Shown here: positions 26,300 to 34,213 of the stretch, piece after piece
Layout: each line of letters opens with the position of its first letter
Position numbering within the stretch: position 1 is the stretch's first letter
Source: Agromyces mariniharenae
Lineage (GTDB): Bacteria; Actinomycetota; Actinomycetes; Actinomycetales; Microbacteriaceae
Assembly (NCBI RefSeq): GCF_008122505.1
Contig: NZ_VSSB01000001.1
Coordinates: forward strand, 790,891 to 854,890
Direction: 5' to 3'
Length of the DNA: 64,000 bases
Translations under genes and position numbers: made by a program
The notes under the pieces: generated by a model
Database searches by the model: none
What the model was told of the DNA's origin: nothing
The model's input: the letters and a program-made list of their open reading frames with translations, nothing else

Positions 26300-26982
26300 C
26301 CGTGCGCGTGCTCATCGCCGACGACCAGGAGCTCGTCCGCACGGGGTTGCGGCTCATCCTCGACGCGCAGGCCGACATCGAGGTGGTGGGCGAGGCGGTC
26401 GACGGCGCCGAGGCCGTGGCGCTGGCGCGCGGCATCCGGCCCGACGTGTGCCTGTTCGACATCCGGATGCCGGTCATGGACGGCCTCGAGGCGACCCGCG
26501 AGCTCGCCGGGCCCGACGTCGCCGACCCGCTCCCGGTCGTCGTGATCACGACGTTCGACCTCGACGAGTACGTCTACGAGGCGCTGCGCTCGGGCGCCCG
26601 GGGGTTCCTGCTGAAGAACGCCGGGCCGACGCTGCTCGCCGAGGCCGTGCACGCGGCCGCGCGCGGCGACGCGCTCATCGACCCGAACGTCACCGTGCGG
26701 CTCATCGCGGCGTTCGCCGGGGCCGGCCGCGGCCCTGGCGGCGCGGCCGGTGCCGGCGGCTCGACTCGCGACAACCGGCCGGCCCGCCCGTCGTCGCCGC
26801 TCACCGATCGCGAGGAGGACGTGCTCGCCGGGGTCGCCCGCGGCCTCGGCAACACCGAGATCGGGCAGGAGCTGCACGTCTCGCTCAGCACGGTGAAGAC
26901 GCACATCGCGAGCATCATGGCCAAGATCGGCGCCCGCAACCGCGTCGAGCTCGCGATCTGGGCGCACGAGCGGCGGCGGTAG
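26296..26982 (+). CDS. NarL/LuxR-family response regulator
   Basis: The 228-residue protein has a receiver domain with D9/D10, the phosphoacceptor D55 in LFDIRMP, a conserved Thr in VITTFD and the Lys in LLKNAGP. A Gly/Ala-rich linker (about 135-160) precedes a LuxR-type HTH (LTDREEDVLAGVARGLGNTEIGQELHVSLSTVKTHIASIM). It pairs with the overlapping kinase. Targets are probably the adjacent DUF2306 gene or a distant transporter. Confidence 0.93.
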   Translation: MTVRVLIADDQELVRTGLRLILDAQADIEVVGEAVDGAEAVALARGIRPDVCLFDIRMPVMDGLEATRELAGPDVADPLPVVVITTFDLDEYVYEALRSGARGFLLKNAGPTLLAEAVHAAARGDALIDPNVTVRLIAAFAGAGRGPGGAAGAGGSTRDNRPARPSSPLTDREEDVLAGVARGLGNTEIGQELHVSLSTVKTHIASIMAKIGARNRVELAIWAHERRR

Positions 26983-27000
26983 CGGCCTCGGCCGGCGTTC

Positions 27001-27064
27001 GTCGGGCGCGCGTCGGGCGCGCGTCGGCCGCGCGTCAGCCGCGCCTCGGCGCGCCTCGGCGCGC
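27001..27064. repeat. 11-bp GC-rich tandem repeat
   Basis: Six imperfect units of GTCGGGCGCGC (later GTCAGCCGCGC and CTCGGCGCGC) run between the response-regulator stop and the next gene. There is no hairpin with a clear loop, though the units are self-complementary enough to fold. Confidence 0.6.
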
Positions 27065-27102
27065 CGATTGTGCGCGGCGCCGAGTCGGAGGATCCTGAAT
27101 CC

Positions 27103-27510
27103 ATGAGCGACCGAGACGACTTCCTGGCCTGGGTGGACACCGCGCTCGTCGACGCCGAGCGCGCCATGCTCGACGGCGACGAGGGCCCCCGCAAGGAGAT
27201 CTGGTCGCGTGTCGAGCCCGTGAGCGTGCTCGGCGCGTGGCGCAATGCGGTGGGGCGGGACCAGCTGGTGGAGGCCTTCGAGGTGCTCGCCATGGTCTTC
27301 TCGGACTGCACGGACTACCAGATGGACCTGATCTCGTTCGACGTCGTCGGCGACATGGCCTACTCGGTGGGCTACGAGCGCTTCACGACCTCGATCGACG
27401 GGGAGCCCCGCACGATCACGCTGCGGGCCACGCAGGTGTACCGCCGCGAGAACGGCCAGTGGCGGGTGGTGCACCGCCACGCGGACGGCGTCGGCGACCA
27501 CCAGCCGTGA
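27103..27510 (+). CDS. SnoaL-like (NTF2-fold) protein
   Basis: From the ATG at 27103 the product is 135 residues. It starts MSDRDDFLAWVDTALVDAERAMLDGDEGPR and has paired strands ending in RATQVYRRENGQWRVVHRHADGVGD, the DUF4440/SnoaL_3 pattern seen in stress-responsive small proteins. GGAGG lies 11 nt upstream. It is unlinked to the two-component system except by proximity (121 nt). Confidence 0.8.
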   Translation: MSDRDDFLAWVDTALVDAERAMLDGDEGPRKEIWSRVEPVSVLGAWRNAVGRDQLVEAFEVLAMVFSDCTDYQMDLISFDVVGDMAYSVGYERFTTSIDGEPRTITLRATQVYRRENGQWRVVHRHADGVGDHQP

Positions 27511-27515
27511 CGGGC

Positions 27516-27547
27516 GCGGCCGACTCTCCAGGGTGAGAGCCGGCCGC
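27516..27547. terminator. Bidirectional intrinsic-type hairpin
   Basis: GCGGCCGACTCTC (27516-27528) pairs with GAGAGCCGGCCGC (27535-27547), with a single A-C mismatch and a 6-nt loop. It lies between convergent genes ending at 27510 and 27577, so it can stop both. Confidence 0.75.
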
Positions 27548-27576
27548 GATCGCTGGGCACTTGGGCACCGCGTGCG

Positions 27577-28212
27577 TCAGGCCGACGCGCTCCCCCACTC
27601 GAAGCCGTCGGGGTCGGTGAACGAGCCCGCGTCGCTGTTGACCGTGATGCGGTGCGAGCCGCTGCCCGCTTCGGCGATGCCCGACGTCTTGGCAAGGGCG
27701 CGCCGCTTGTAGAGGCCGAGTCCGATCGGGCTCTCGGGCGTCGCGAAGTCGACGTAGCTGCCGAAGCTCTTCGCGGTCGCGAGCCCGCGGTCGCCGTAGA
27801 ACCGCTTGCTGGCGCCGACGTCCTCGACGCCCAGCAGCAGCACGATGTGCTCGAAGTCCTTCGATGCCGGGCCCGAGTCCTTCTTCGCCGACGTCGCGAG
27901 GTTCCAGATCGCGCCGTCGGGCGCCTGCACGACCCCGCCGACGCCCCAGAGCGACTTCTCGACGGGCTTGAGCACGGTCGCGCCGGCCGCGACGGCGGCG
28001 TCGAACAGCGTCCGCACGTTCGCGGGCTGCGAGGTGACGAGGGACATGGTGTAGCCGCGGAAGCCGGTGCTCGCGGCATCCGCTCGACGTGTGCGAATGC
28101 GGTCGGCGCCCAAGCCGAACGCGTCGGCGTAGAAGCGCTGGGCCGCCTCGGGATCGGCGGCCTCGAGCGTGATGGAGTCGATGGCGGTGATGCTGGTGGT
28201 CTGCGTGTTCAT
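27577..28212 (-). CDS. VOC-family (glyoxalase/bleomycin-resistance-like) protein
   Basis: The 211-residue protein has two VOC half-modules. The first starts ITAIDSITLEAADPEAAQRFYADAFGLG, the second HIVLLLGVEDVGASKRFYGDRGL, and it ends SFTDPDGFEWGSASA. The arrangement resembles proteins annotated as glyoxalase or lyase of unknown substrate. Metal-binding His/Glu sites are only partly kept. It stands alone with a strong hairpin at its 3' side. Confidence 0.82.
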   Translation of the reverse strand: MNTQTTSITAIDSITLEAADPEAAQRFYADAFGLGADRIRTRRADAASTGFRGYTMSLVTSQPANVRTLFDAAVAAGATVLKPVEKSLWGVGGVVQAPDGAIWNLATSAKKDSGPASKDFEHIVLLLGVEDVGASKRFYGDRGLATAKSFGSYVDFATPESPIGLGLYKRRALAKTSGIAEAGSGSHRITVNSDAGSFTDPDGFEWGSASA

Positions 28213-28291
28213 GTCCCCGACGCTACGCCGGGCGCGTGACGCCGGACTTCTCGATTCCTGCTCGATCGCGACCGGGCGACGATCGCGTCGA

Positions 28292-29017
28292 TCAGTGCGT
28301 CGCAGCCCAGTTCTGCAGCACGGAGAGGCTGATGCCCGACTGCGTCGTGTTCTTCGGCAGCCCGAGCGACTTGGCGACCTGGGTTGCGGAGCATCCGCCC
28401 GTGTCGACCACGGTGATGCCCGCCGTGCGGTTCGCGCCGTCGGCGAAGAATCCGGTGGAGCGCGCGTAGTAGCTTCCGGCAGCCGGCTTCTTCACGCTGT
28501 CGGGAAGGGTCGTGCCGGCGCACTTGTCGGCGGAGTCGGCGACTCCGTCACGGTCGGAGTCGGTCACGACCGGCGTGGTGCCGCCGCCTCCCGAACCACT
28601 CGAGCAGGTGAACGACCAGGTGAGGCTGGTCGGGCGGGTGCCGGCCGCCTCGAGCGACCAGCCGAAGTTGTACGAGCCGTCGGCGGGCGCGGTGAACTTC
28701 AGGCCCGACGTGGCGGGAGCCTCCTCGAAGAAGATCCCGTTCCCACCGACGCTCAGGATGATCATGTCGCCCTCGCGAGCCGGCGAAACGGTGACGCCGA
28801 TCGCCTCGCCCGCCTTCAGCCCGACCGAGTTGACGGCGACGTAGTCGCCCGTGACGGTTCGACCGGCGAAGTACGCGCAACTGTAGGTGGCCGTGGTTGC
28901 AGCGGTGGGTCCGGGCTTCGCCGCGGATGCCGGGGCGACGGCGGTCGTGGCGGCCAGGACGAGTCCGAAGACGGCTCCGAGGGCGGCCAGCCCCGTGGTG
29001 CGTGCACGTGCTCGCAT
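28292..29017 (-). CDS. Secreted protein with thrombospondin-type-3-like Ca-binding segment
   Basis: The 241-residue protein has an N-terminal signal peptide (arginine-rich n-region, hydrophobic core, cut near ASA-AKP at residue 32). A beta-rich domain (35-140) follows with a cysteine pair (C47, C137). A Gly/Ser linker then leads to DSDRDGVADSADKCAGT, which matches a type-3 thrombospondin Ca2+-binding repeat, and a C-terminal domain with one more cysteine. Function unknown; probably cell-surface or exported. GGGAGA precedes the ATG. Confidence 0.7.
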   Translation of the reverse strand: MRARARTTGLAALGAVFGLVLAATTAVAPASAAKPGPTAATTATYSCAYFAGRTVTGDYVAVNSVGLKAGEAIGVTVSPAREGDMIILSVGGNGIFFEEAPATSGLKFTAPADGSYNFGWSLEAAGTRPTSLTWSFTCSSGSGGGGTTPVVTDSDRDGVADSADKCAGTTLPDSVKKPAAGSYYARSTGFFADGANRTAGITVVDTGGCSATQVAKSLGLPKNTTQSGISLSVLQNWAATH

Positions 29018-29286
29018 GGGTGTCTCCCTTGCTCTCCGGTCGCGATGCCGTGGTCGACATCGAACCCGTCGAGCGGGCGCGACACATGGCTTTTCCTATC
29101 AGACCAGCCTGAATGCCGCCAGAGCGCATGCCCATCGGGGTACATTGCCACGGTCGGATGGGGTACACGTCGGGCCGGTGGCGAGCGGATGGAGCCCACG
29201 TCGGTCGAGGGGCGCCGCCGGAGGCGACGCGTATCGAGAACGGACATGCTGCCAGAATCACGAAGGGCATCCGAACGGAGGAGTTC

Positions 29287-30099
29287 ATGCAGGACGACGA
29301 CTACGTCGAGCAGGCGCTGCAGCGCGATCCGAAGGTCGCGGACGAATGGCTGCGCCAGAACAACCTGATGTACGGCGGCCTCGTCGGCATCTGCGTCGTG
29401 CTGGTGCAGCCGTTGATCACGGATGCCGCGCCGTCGCCGCTCGGGCTCGCGAGCATCGTGCTGTTCGCGATCGCGATCCCGCTGCTCGCCGCGCTCATCG
29501 TGCTGAACTGGCAGGAGCTCTACCGCCACCGCCTCGCGACCTCGCGCACGGTGACCGTCGCCCGGTCGCTCGCGATGGGAGCCGCGATCGCCGGCATGGT
29601 GACGACGTTCTGGGACGTCAGCTGGATCGCCGGGGCTGCGCTGCTCGTGACCGCGTTCGTCGCGATGTTCGTGCACAGCGCGGGCTATGTGGGCGTCGAG
29701 GGGATGCTGCGGTGGGGGCGCTGGTCGGCTGGGCCCGACGCGGAGGGCGGCGCCGCGGCATCCGCTGAGCCTGGCCGATCGGCTGGGCCGGCTCACCCGA
29801 CAGCAGAGGAAGCCCCGTTCACCATGTGCTGCCTGCTCTGGGCGCAGCCCGGGCTCGAGGACGATCTCGTCGCCTACGAGGATCGCGTGCTCGCGCTGCT
29901 GCCCGACTACGGCATCGAGGTGACGGAGCGCATCCGGAGCGATCGCGGGCCCCAGCGCCCGGTCGAGGTGCAGCTCTACCGGGTGCCGGGCCAGGCGCTG
30001 CTCGACGCGTACCTCGCCGATCCGCGGCGGCTCGAGCTCGCCGCCGAGCGCGATCGGGTTGTTGCGCGGACCGAGCTGTTCCGGGTGTCGAGCCCCTAG
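29287..30099 (+). CDS. Membrane protein fused to a DUF1330-like ferredoxin-fold domain
   Basis: From the ATG at 29287 the protein is 270 residues. The N-terminal half (1-150) has four hydrophobic helices and starts MQDDDYVEQALQRDPKVADEWLRQNNLMYGG. A Gly/Ala/Pro linker follows, then a soluble domain (about 180-270) starting MCCLLWAQPGLEDDLVAYEDRVLALLP that looks like a small dimeric alpha/beta barrel (DUF1330/YCII-like). The second part starts with an ATG (29824) and could once have been a separate gene. The longer upstream frame has no support. Function unknown. Confidence 0.65.
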   Translation: MQDDDYVEQALQRDPKVADEWLRQNNLMYGGLVGICVVLVQPLITDAAPSPLGLASIVLFAIAIPLLAALIVLNWQELYRHRLATSRTVTVARSLAMGAAIAGMVTTFWDVSWIAGAALLVTAFVAMFVHSAGYVGVEGMLRWGRWSAGPDAEGGAAASAEPGRSAGPAHPTAEEAPFTMCCLLWAQPGLEDDLVAYEDRVLALLPDYGIEVTERIRSDRGPQRPVEVQLYRVPGQALLDAYLADPRRLELAAERDRVVARTELFRVSSP

Positions 30100-30107
30100 C
30101 GGCATCC

Positions 30108-30153
30108 GGCACTTCGGCACTTCGGCACTTCGGCACTTCGGCACTTCGGCACC
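30108..30153. repeat. 8-bp tandem array (GGCACTTC), five full copies
   Basis: Units start at 30108, 30116, 30124, 30132 and 30140, then degrade into GGCACCC. The unit is identical to that of the array at 16966, and it again sits in an intergenic gap, here between convergent genes ending at 30099 and 30174. Confidence 0.9.
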
Positions 30154-30173
30154 CGCGAGGGCACCCCGGGTGC

Positions 30174-30599
30174 TCACCGCGACGGGTCGAAGGTGCTGTT
30201 CATCCGGATGAAGAGCCGGTTCTTCTTCGTGTTCTGGAACGCGGCGCACTGCCAGCGACCATCGCGGCGCAACATCGTGAAGGTCTGCACCTTGTCGATC
30301 GGGATGCGTCGCTTGCCGATGCCGCCCTCGGTCAGCACGACCGCGACGTCGTCGCCGATGGGCCGCACCGAGATCACTCGCATGCGCATGCGGCTGCCCT
30401 TCTGCCACTTCTCGAACACCGGCACATGACCGCGCTCGATCGCCTCGCGACCCGCGTAAACGATGCCCGCATAGATCACGTAGGTCGCATCGTCCGTGAA
30501 CTCGTTCGCGTAAGCGGTGGCGTCACCGGCATCCCACGCGGCACTGACGCGTGCCAACGCGGCTTCGATCGTGTCCGGCGTGGTGGTGGTCTGGTCCAT
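30174..30599 (-). CDS. SgcJ/EcaC-type SnoaL-like protein
   Basis: From the ATG at 30599, preceded by AGGGGAG, the protein is 141 residues. It shows the NTF2 fold of the SgcJ/EcaC group: PDTIEAALARVSAAWDAGDATAYANEFTDDATYVIYAG, then AVVLTEGGIGKRRIPIDKVQTFTMLRRDGRWQCAAFQNT. These proteins are often annotated as oxidoreductases or steroid-isomerase-like, with function unproven. It is divergent from a MarR gene across a long inverted repeat and is probably its target. Confidence 0.8.
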   Translation of the reverse strand: MDQTTTTPDTIEAALARVSAAWDAGDATAYANEFTDDATYVIYAGIVYAGREAIERGHVPVFEKWQKGSRMRMRVISVRPIGDDVAVVLTEGGIGKRRIPIDKVQTFTMLRRDGRWQCAAFQNTKKNRLFIRMNSTFDPSR

Positions 30600-30616
30600 G
30601 TCATCTCCCCTAGAGT

Positions 30617-30653
30617 TATCTGCGTACATGCATTAGTTGCACACATGCAGATA
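30617..30653. promoter_or_regulatory. MarR operator, 37-bp inverted repeat
   Basis: TATCTGC (30617-30623) is perfectly mirrored by GCAGATA (30647-30653), with inner ACATGCA repeats. The site lies between divergent starts at 30599 and 30673, the normal position for MarR autoregulation. Confidence 0.65.
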
Positions 30654-30672
30654 CTATCGGAGGGCAGCGAAC

Positions 30673-31128
30673 ATGGCAACGGACGACCTCGAGCGCCTCT
30701 CGGCCGGGTACCGTCGCTACCTCGCGGCGATCGTGATGTTCCACCTGGCAGCTGCCGACGAGGTCGGCATCGGCGCGACCGATTACCAGGCGCTGAACGT
30801 GCTCGACGTCGACGGGCCCATGACGAGCGGCGAGCTGGCCCAACGCCTCGCGCTCAGCACGGGCGCCACCACTCGCCTCATCGACCGACTCGAGGCGTCG
30901 GATGTCGCGCGGCGCGTGCCCGACCCTGCAGATCGGCGGCGCGTCATGGTCGAGGCGACCGGCCGCATGCCCGACGGGATGGCGGAGGTGCTCGCCGGCG
31001 TCCGCGAGCCGGTGAGCAAGGCGTTCACGGGCCTCGATGAGCACCAGCTCGAGGGACTCGCGACGTACCTCGCCACCGCAACGGACGCCTACCGCGCGGC
31101 CGCGCGCGATCTCCGCGCTCGATCCTGA
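30673..31128 (+). CDS. MarR-family transcriptional regulator
   Basis: From the ATG at 30673 (GGAGGG upstream) the 151-residue protein has the winged-helix core GELAQRLALSTGATTRLIDRLEASDVARRVPDPADRRRVMVEAT, with the DxRxxxV wing of the family, and flanking dimerisation helices. It probably represses the divergent SgcJ-like gene and itself through the 37-bp dyad. Confidence 0.9.
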   Translation: MATDDLERLSAGYRRYLAAIVMFHLAAADEVGIGATDYQALNVLDVDGPMTSGELAQRLALSTGATTRLIDRLEASDVARRVPDPADRRRVMVEATGRMPDGMAEVLAGVREPVSKAFTGLDEHQLEGLATYLATATDAYRAAARDLRARS

Positions 31129-31173
31129 CGCGAACCGACGGATACCCGGGGCGCGAGGCGGCGCGCACGCGGG

Positions 31174-31845
31174 TCAGAACCGGGCCGGGAAGCTGAGGAG
31201 CACGAGGAACCCGCCCACGGCGATGGCGCCGGCCAGCCCGAGCATGACCCAGGCCGCGACGTGGTGGATGTCGCGCTGGGCCATCGCGGTCAGGAAAAGC
31301 ACCAGCGCGAACAGCACCGTCAACAGCGAGTAGTTGTCGCCCCGCTCGGTGTACTCGAGCGCGTCCGCGAACCTCGCCTCGGCGTAGGCCGAGCGCTCCA
31401 CCGCTTCCTCGGTGCCCGGCGGCACGTACTCGGCCATCGAGAACGGCCCTGGCTCAGCCATCCCGTCGGCCTGCCAGGCGTCGAACGCGACGCGGAAGTG
31501 CGGCGTGAAGCGTTCCGCGATCTCGTCAGCGAGCACCCGGTCGCCCTGGGCCGTGGCCGTCACCCACTCGGCGTAGATGATCAGGTCGACCACCCGGGCC
31601 TCACGTGCCTGGTCGTCGGCATCGGTCGCCTCGACCCGTGCGGTGGATGCCTCGGCGAACGCGATCGACCGCTCTCCGCTCCACTTCGACGCCTGGAACC
31701 CGCACCAGGCGGTGAGGATGGCGGTCACCGAGAGCATCGCCACCGCGACGATCTCGATGAAGGGCCGGTGACGCCAGCGCGACACCCGCGCCGGTGGCTC
31801 GGCTGTCGGGGCGGCCGTGGCCGAGTCCGCCGATTCCTCGCTCAT
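31174..31845 (-). CDS. DUF4337-like membrane protein
   Basis: The 223-residue protein has one N-terminal helix (about 28-50, IEIVAVAMLSVTAILTAWCGFQASKWSGE), a helical soluble region rich in Ala/Glu, and two C-terminal helices (about 170-190 and 195-218). The WCGFQASKWSGERS segment resembles the DUF4337 signature. Function unknown. It is single and convergent with the MarR gene, 45 nt apart. Confidence 0.65.
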   Translation of the reverse strand: MSEESADSATAAPTAEPPARVSRWRHRPFIEIVAVAMLSVTAILTAWCGFQASKWSGERSIAFAEASTARVEATDADDQAREARVVDLIIYAEWVTATAQGDRVLADEIAERFTPHFRVAFDAWQADGMAEPGPFSMAEYVPPGTEEAVERSAYAEARFADALEYTERGDNYSLLTVLFALVLFLTAMAQRDIHHVAAWVMLGLAGAIAVGGFLVLLSFPARF

Positions 31846-31955
31846 CGGTACCCCTTCGTCGCCGATCCCGACACGGGCTGCAGCTCACACTGGCACAGCC
31901 CGCCGCATCCCCACCACCGTCCCGTTCAGCCGCTCGGCCGTGCGACGACCCTGAT

Positions 31956-32399
31956 TCAGCCGACGGCGTCGCCGCTCGACGCAGCGGTCGAGTAGACGGC
32001 GAGACGTCCACGCAGGGAACCGGCGTGCAGCTCGAAGAGGTGGCCGTCGTGGTCGTGGAAGTAGATGGAGTCGCCCTCGCCCTCGACGCGCGAGCGCGGC
32101 GGTCGGACGTCGAGCCCGAGCCCCGTGATCGTCTCGCGCAGGGCCGGCAGGTCGTCGCGCCGCACGTGGAACGCGACGTGGTTGTAGGTGCGTGGCAGCG
32201 CAGTGTCGCCCTGCATGATGGCGACCCAGGTCGCGGCGTCGCCCTCACCGATGAGGAAGAAGCGCTCTTCCGAGAGCGAGAAGGTGTCGCTCCCGCTGTC
32301 GTAGACCCGAACGGCGCCGAGCACGGCCACGAGCACCTGCTCCATGCGATCGAGGTCGCGCACGATGAAGGTGACGTGGCTGAGGCCGCTGCTGCTCAT
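31956..32399 (-). CDS. fosX: Fosfomycin resistance protein FosX (epoxide hydrolase)
   Basis: The 147-residue VOC protein matches FosX closely from memory of the Listeria enzyme: GLSHVTFIVRDL, DTFSLSEERFFLIGEGDA, TYNHVAFHV, SRVEGEGDSIYFHDHDGHLF and FELHAGSLRGRL. Metal ligands are H8, H74 and E123. FosX uses Mn2+ to add water to the fosfomycin epoxide, unlike FosA (glutathione) or FosB (bacillithiol). The catalytic Glu expected in the first half of FosX appears to be present in the SLSEERFF region. The gene is chromosomal in context, next to a MarR gene; whether it confers resistance is untested. Confidence 0.85.
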   Translation of the reverse strand: MSSSGLSHVTFIVRDLDRMEQVLVAVLGAVRVYDSGSDTFSLSEERFFLIGEGDAATWVAIMQGDTALPRTYNHVAFHVRRDDLPALRETITGLGLDVRPPRSRVEGEGDSIYFHDHDGHLFELHAGSLRGRLAVYSTAASSGDAVG

Positions 32400-32431
32400 C
32401 CGATCACGCTACCGCTGGCGACGCGAGGGGA

Positions 32432-32902
32432 TCACCGGCGCGACGGCGACCGACGCTCGCGGATCGGCGCCTCGGGGTCGACCGCCGCGAGCGCCGTCTC
32501 GAGTGCCTCGGCGAGCCGTCGCAGCCCGTCGGAACCGACAGGCGCGAACTCGCGGTCGATGGCCGGCAGGTACGCCTTCGCCCCCGCGAGGAAGCGGCGG
32601 CGCCCGTCGGCGGTGAGCACGGCGAAGGCCGAGCGCCGGTCGTCGGGGTTCACTTCGCGGGCGACGAGACCGGCCGCGACGAGGTCGTCGACAAGCCGAC
32701 TCACACGGGTGCGACTGAGCACGACGCGCTCGGCGAGCTGGCCCATGGTGAGCCGGCCGCCCGCGTCGTTCAGCTCGAGCAGCACGTCGTACCAGCTGAG
32801 CGGCAGTCCGCCGTCGCTCGCCACGGCACGCTCGAGTCGCGGCAGCACGGCGGCGTGCAGCCGCAGCAGGGACTCCCAAGCTCGTTCGGCATCACTCGGC
32901 AT
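32432..32902 (-). CDS. MarR-family transcriptional regulator
   Basis: The 156-residue protein has a MarR winged helix (LTMGQLAERVVLSRTRVSRLVDDLVAAGLVAREVNPDDRRSAFAVLT). It is divergent from an azoreductase-like gene, with two matching 14-bp dyads between the starts. It probably senses quinones, azo dyes or other electrophiles. It lies 32 nt upstream of fosX on the same strand, so fosX might be cotranscribed under the same control. Confidence 0.9.
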   Translation of the reverse strand: MPSDAERAWESLLRLHAAVLPRLERAVASDGGLPLSWYDVLLELNDAGGRLTMGQLAERVVLSRTRVSRLVDDLVAAGLVAREVNPDDRRSAFAVLTADGRRRFLAGAKAYLPAIDREFAPVGSDGLRRLAEALETALAAVDPEAPIRERRSPSRR

Positions 32903-32921
32903 GGATCGACCCTACCACTTG

Positions 32922-32978
32922 CGTGCGTGCGCACACATATGTCATGCTTGCCGTGCCGCAAATATGTGCGTCCGCACA
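32922..32978. promoter_or_regulatory. Two MarR operators, (T/C)GTGCG-N2-CGCACA
   Basis: CGTGCGTGCGCACA covers 32922-32935 and TGTGCGTCCGCACA covers 32965-32978. Both have 6-bp arms around a 2-nt centre, nearly identical, and their centres are 43 bp apart (about four turns). They lie between the divergent marR and azoreductase starts. Confidence 0.7.
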
Positions 32979-32998
32979 CACTTGAAAGGACTTCGCGC

Positions 32999-33652
32999 AT
33001 GACCACGCTCCTGCACATCTCCGCGTCCCCTCGCGGCGACGCCTCGCATTCGCGCGCGATCGCCCGCACCTTCGTCGAGGCGTTCGAGCAGGTCGCGCCG
33101 GACGCATCCGTCGACCACTGGAACCTCTGGGACGGATCGCTGCCCGACTTCGGCCCCGACGCCGCCGGCGCGAAGATGCGGGTGTTCGCCGGCGAGGCAC
33201 CGCAGGGCGCTGAGGAGCTCGCGTGGCACCGCGCCCGACTCGCGTTCGAGCGGTTCGCCGCCGCCGACCTCTACCTGTTCAGCCTGCCGATGTGGAACTC
33301 GGGCGTGCCCTATATCGCGAAGCAGTTCATCGATGTCGTCAGCCAGCCGGGCTGGGTGTTCGGATTCGATGGCGAGACGGGCTACACGGGCCTGCTCGAG
33401 GGCAAGCGCGCCGCGGTCGTCTACACCAGCGCGGTCTACGGTGACGAGCGGCCGCCGGCGTTCGGCAGCGACTTCCAGCAGCCGTTCTTCGACGGCTGGC
33501 TGCGCTGGGCGGGCGTGCACGAGATCGACTCGATTGAGTTCCGGCCGAACCTCGCCGTGGGAGATCCCGAGCCCGGGCGTCTCGCCGCGCACGCCGAGGC
33601 GCGTCGCCTCGGGGCTGAGTTCGCGCGCGATGCGCGGGCGGCGGCGGCCTGA
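32999..33652 (+). CDS. FMN-dependent NADH-azoreductase-like flavodoxin-fold protein
   Basis: From the ATG at 32999 (GAAAGGA upstream) the 217-residue protein has HISASPRGDASHSRAIARTF (phosphate-binding loop of FMN), FSLPMWNSGVPYIAKQFIDVVSQPGWVF (flavin ring-binding PMYNF-like loop) and TSAVYG. Length and motifs match AzoR/FMN-dependent NADH:quinone reductase. It likely detoxifies quinones or azo compounds and is controlled by the divergent MarR. Confidence 0.88.
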   Translation: MTTLLHISASPRGDASHSRAIARTFVEAFEQVAPDASVDHWNLWDGSLPDFGPDAAGAKMRVFAGEAPQGAEELAWHRARLAFERFAAADLYLFSLPMWNSGVPYIAKQFIDVVSQPGWVFGFDGETGYTGLLEGKRAAVVYTSAVYGDERPPAFGSDFQQPFFDGWLRWAGVHEIDSIEFRPNLAVGDPEPGRLAAHAEARRLGAEFARDARAAAA

Positions 33653-33772
33653 GGCGACGAAATGTTCCCGTCACCGACATATCGTGGAGGTGCTGCAGTC
33701 GTCTGAACCCGGGGCGGCCCGCGATGTGCGGGAGCATCGCACCGGATCGAAGAGGAGATTCGATGTCCTTCG

Positions 33773-34213
33773 CTACTGACCGTAGCTCGCGAGTATCACG
33801 ACGCAGACGCCGAGCAGCACGATGGGCGCCGCGGCGAGGCTGATCAGCGCGCCGACAGCGTAGGAGCGCGCGGGCTTCCAGAACATCAACCCGATCCCGG
33901 CGAGCAGCACGAGGAGCCAAGGGAGGATGGGCCAGGGGAACGCACTCCCCGCGAAGACGAGATTCAGTGTGAGGAGGAAGCCTCCGACGGAGATCGCCGT
34001 GCCGGCGACGATTCCGATGACCAGGGGCCATCCCCCGATCTTGCCGCTCCGGGACGAAGCGTGCGCCGCGACATCCGCCGCGATGGTCTCACCGGATGCG
34101 CCGACATCCGGCCGGGGCTGAACGTGCGAGGTCCACTGCGCACCATCCCACCAGCGGATCGAGGCCGGATCCTGCGGGTCGGGGTACCAGCCGGCGGGGA
34201 CGCTGTCGCTCAT
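33773..34213 (-). CDS. DUF2510 membrane protein
   Basis: The 146-residue protein starts with a DUF2510 motif (PAGWYPDPQDPASIRWWDGAQWTSHV), an actinobacterial surface/cytosolic module of unknown role. Three hydrophobic helices follow (about 62-83, 90-110, 117-140). Its ATG overlaps the Lgt-like stop (ATGA), so it belongs to the radical SAM operon as last gene. Confidence 0.85.
   Translation of the reverse strand: MSDSVPAGWYPDPQDPASIRWWDGAQWTSHVQPRPDVGASGETIAADVAAHASSRSGKIGGWPLVIGIVAGTAISVGGFLLTLNLVFAGSAFPWPILPWLLVLLAGIGLMFWKPARSYAVGALISLAAAPIVLLGVCVVILASYGQ

Noticed and set aside
33653..33772. Small gene at 33762 after AGGAG
   Set aside because: Only about 27 codons, running antisense into the DUF2510 gene, with no recognisable features.
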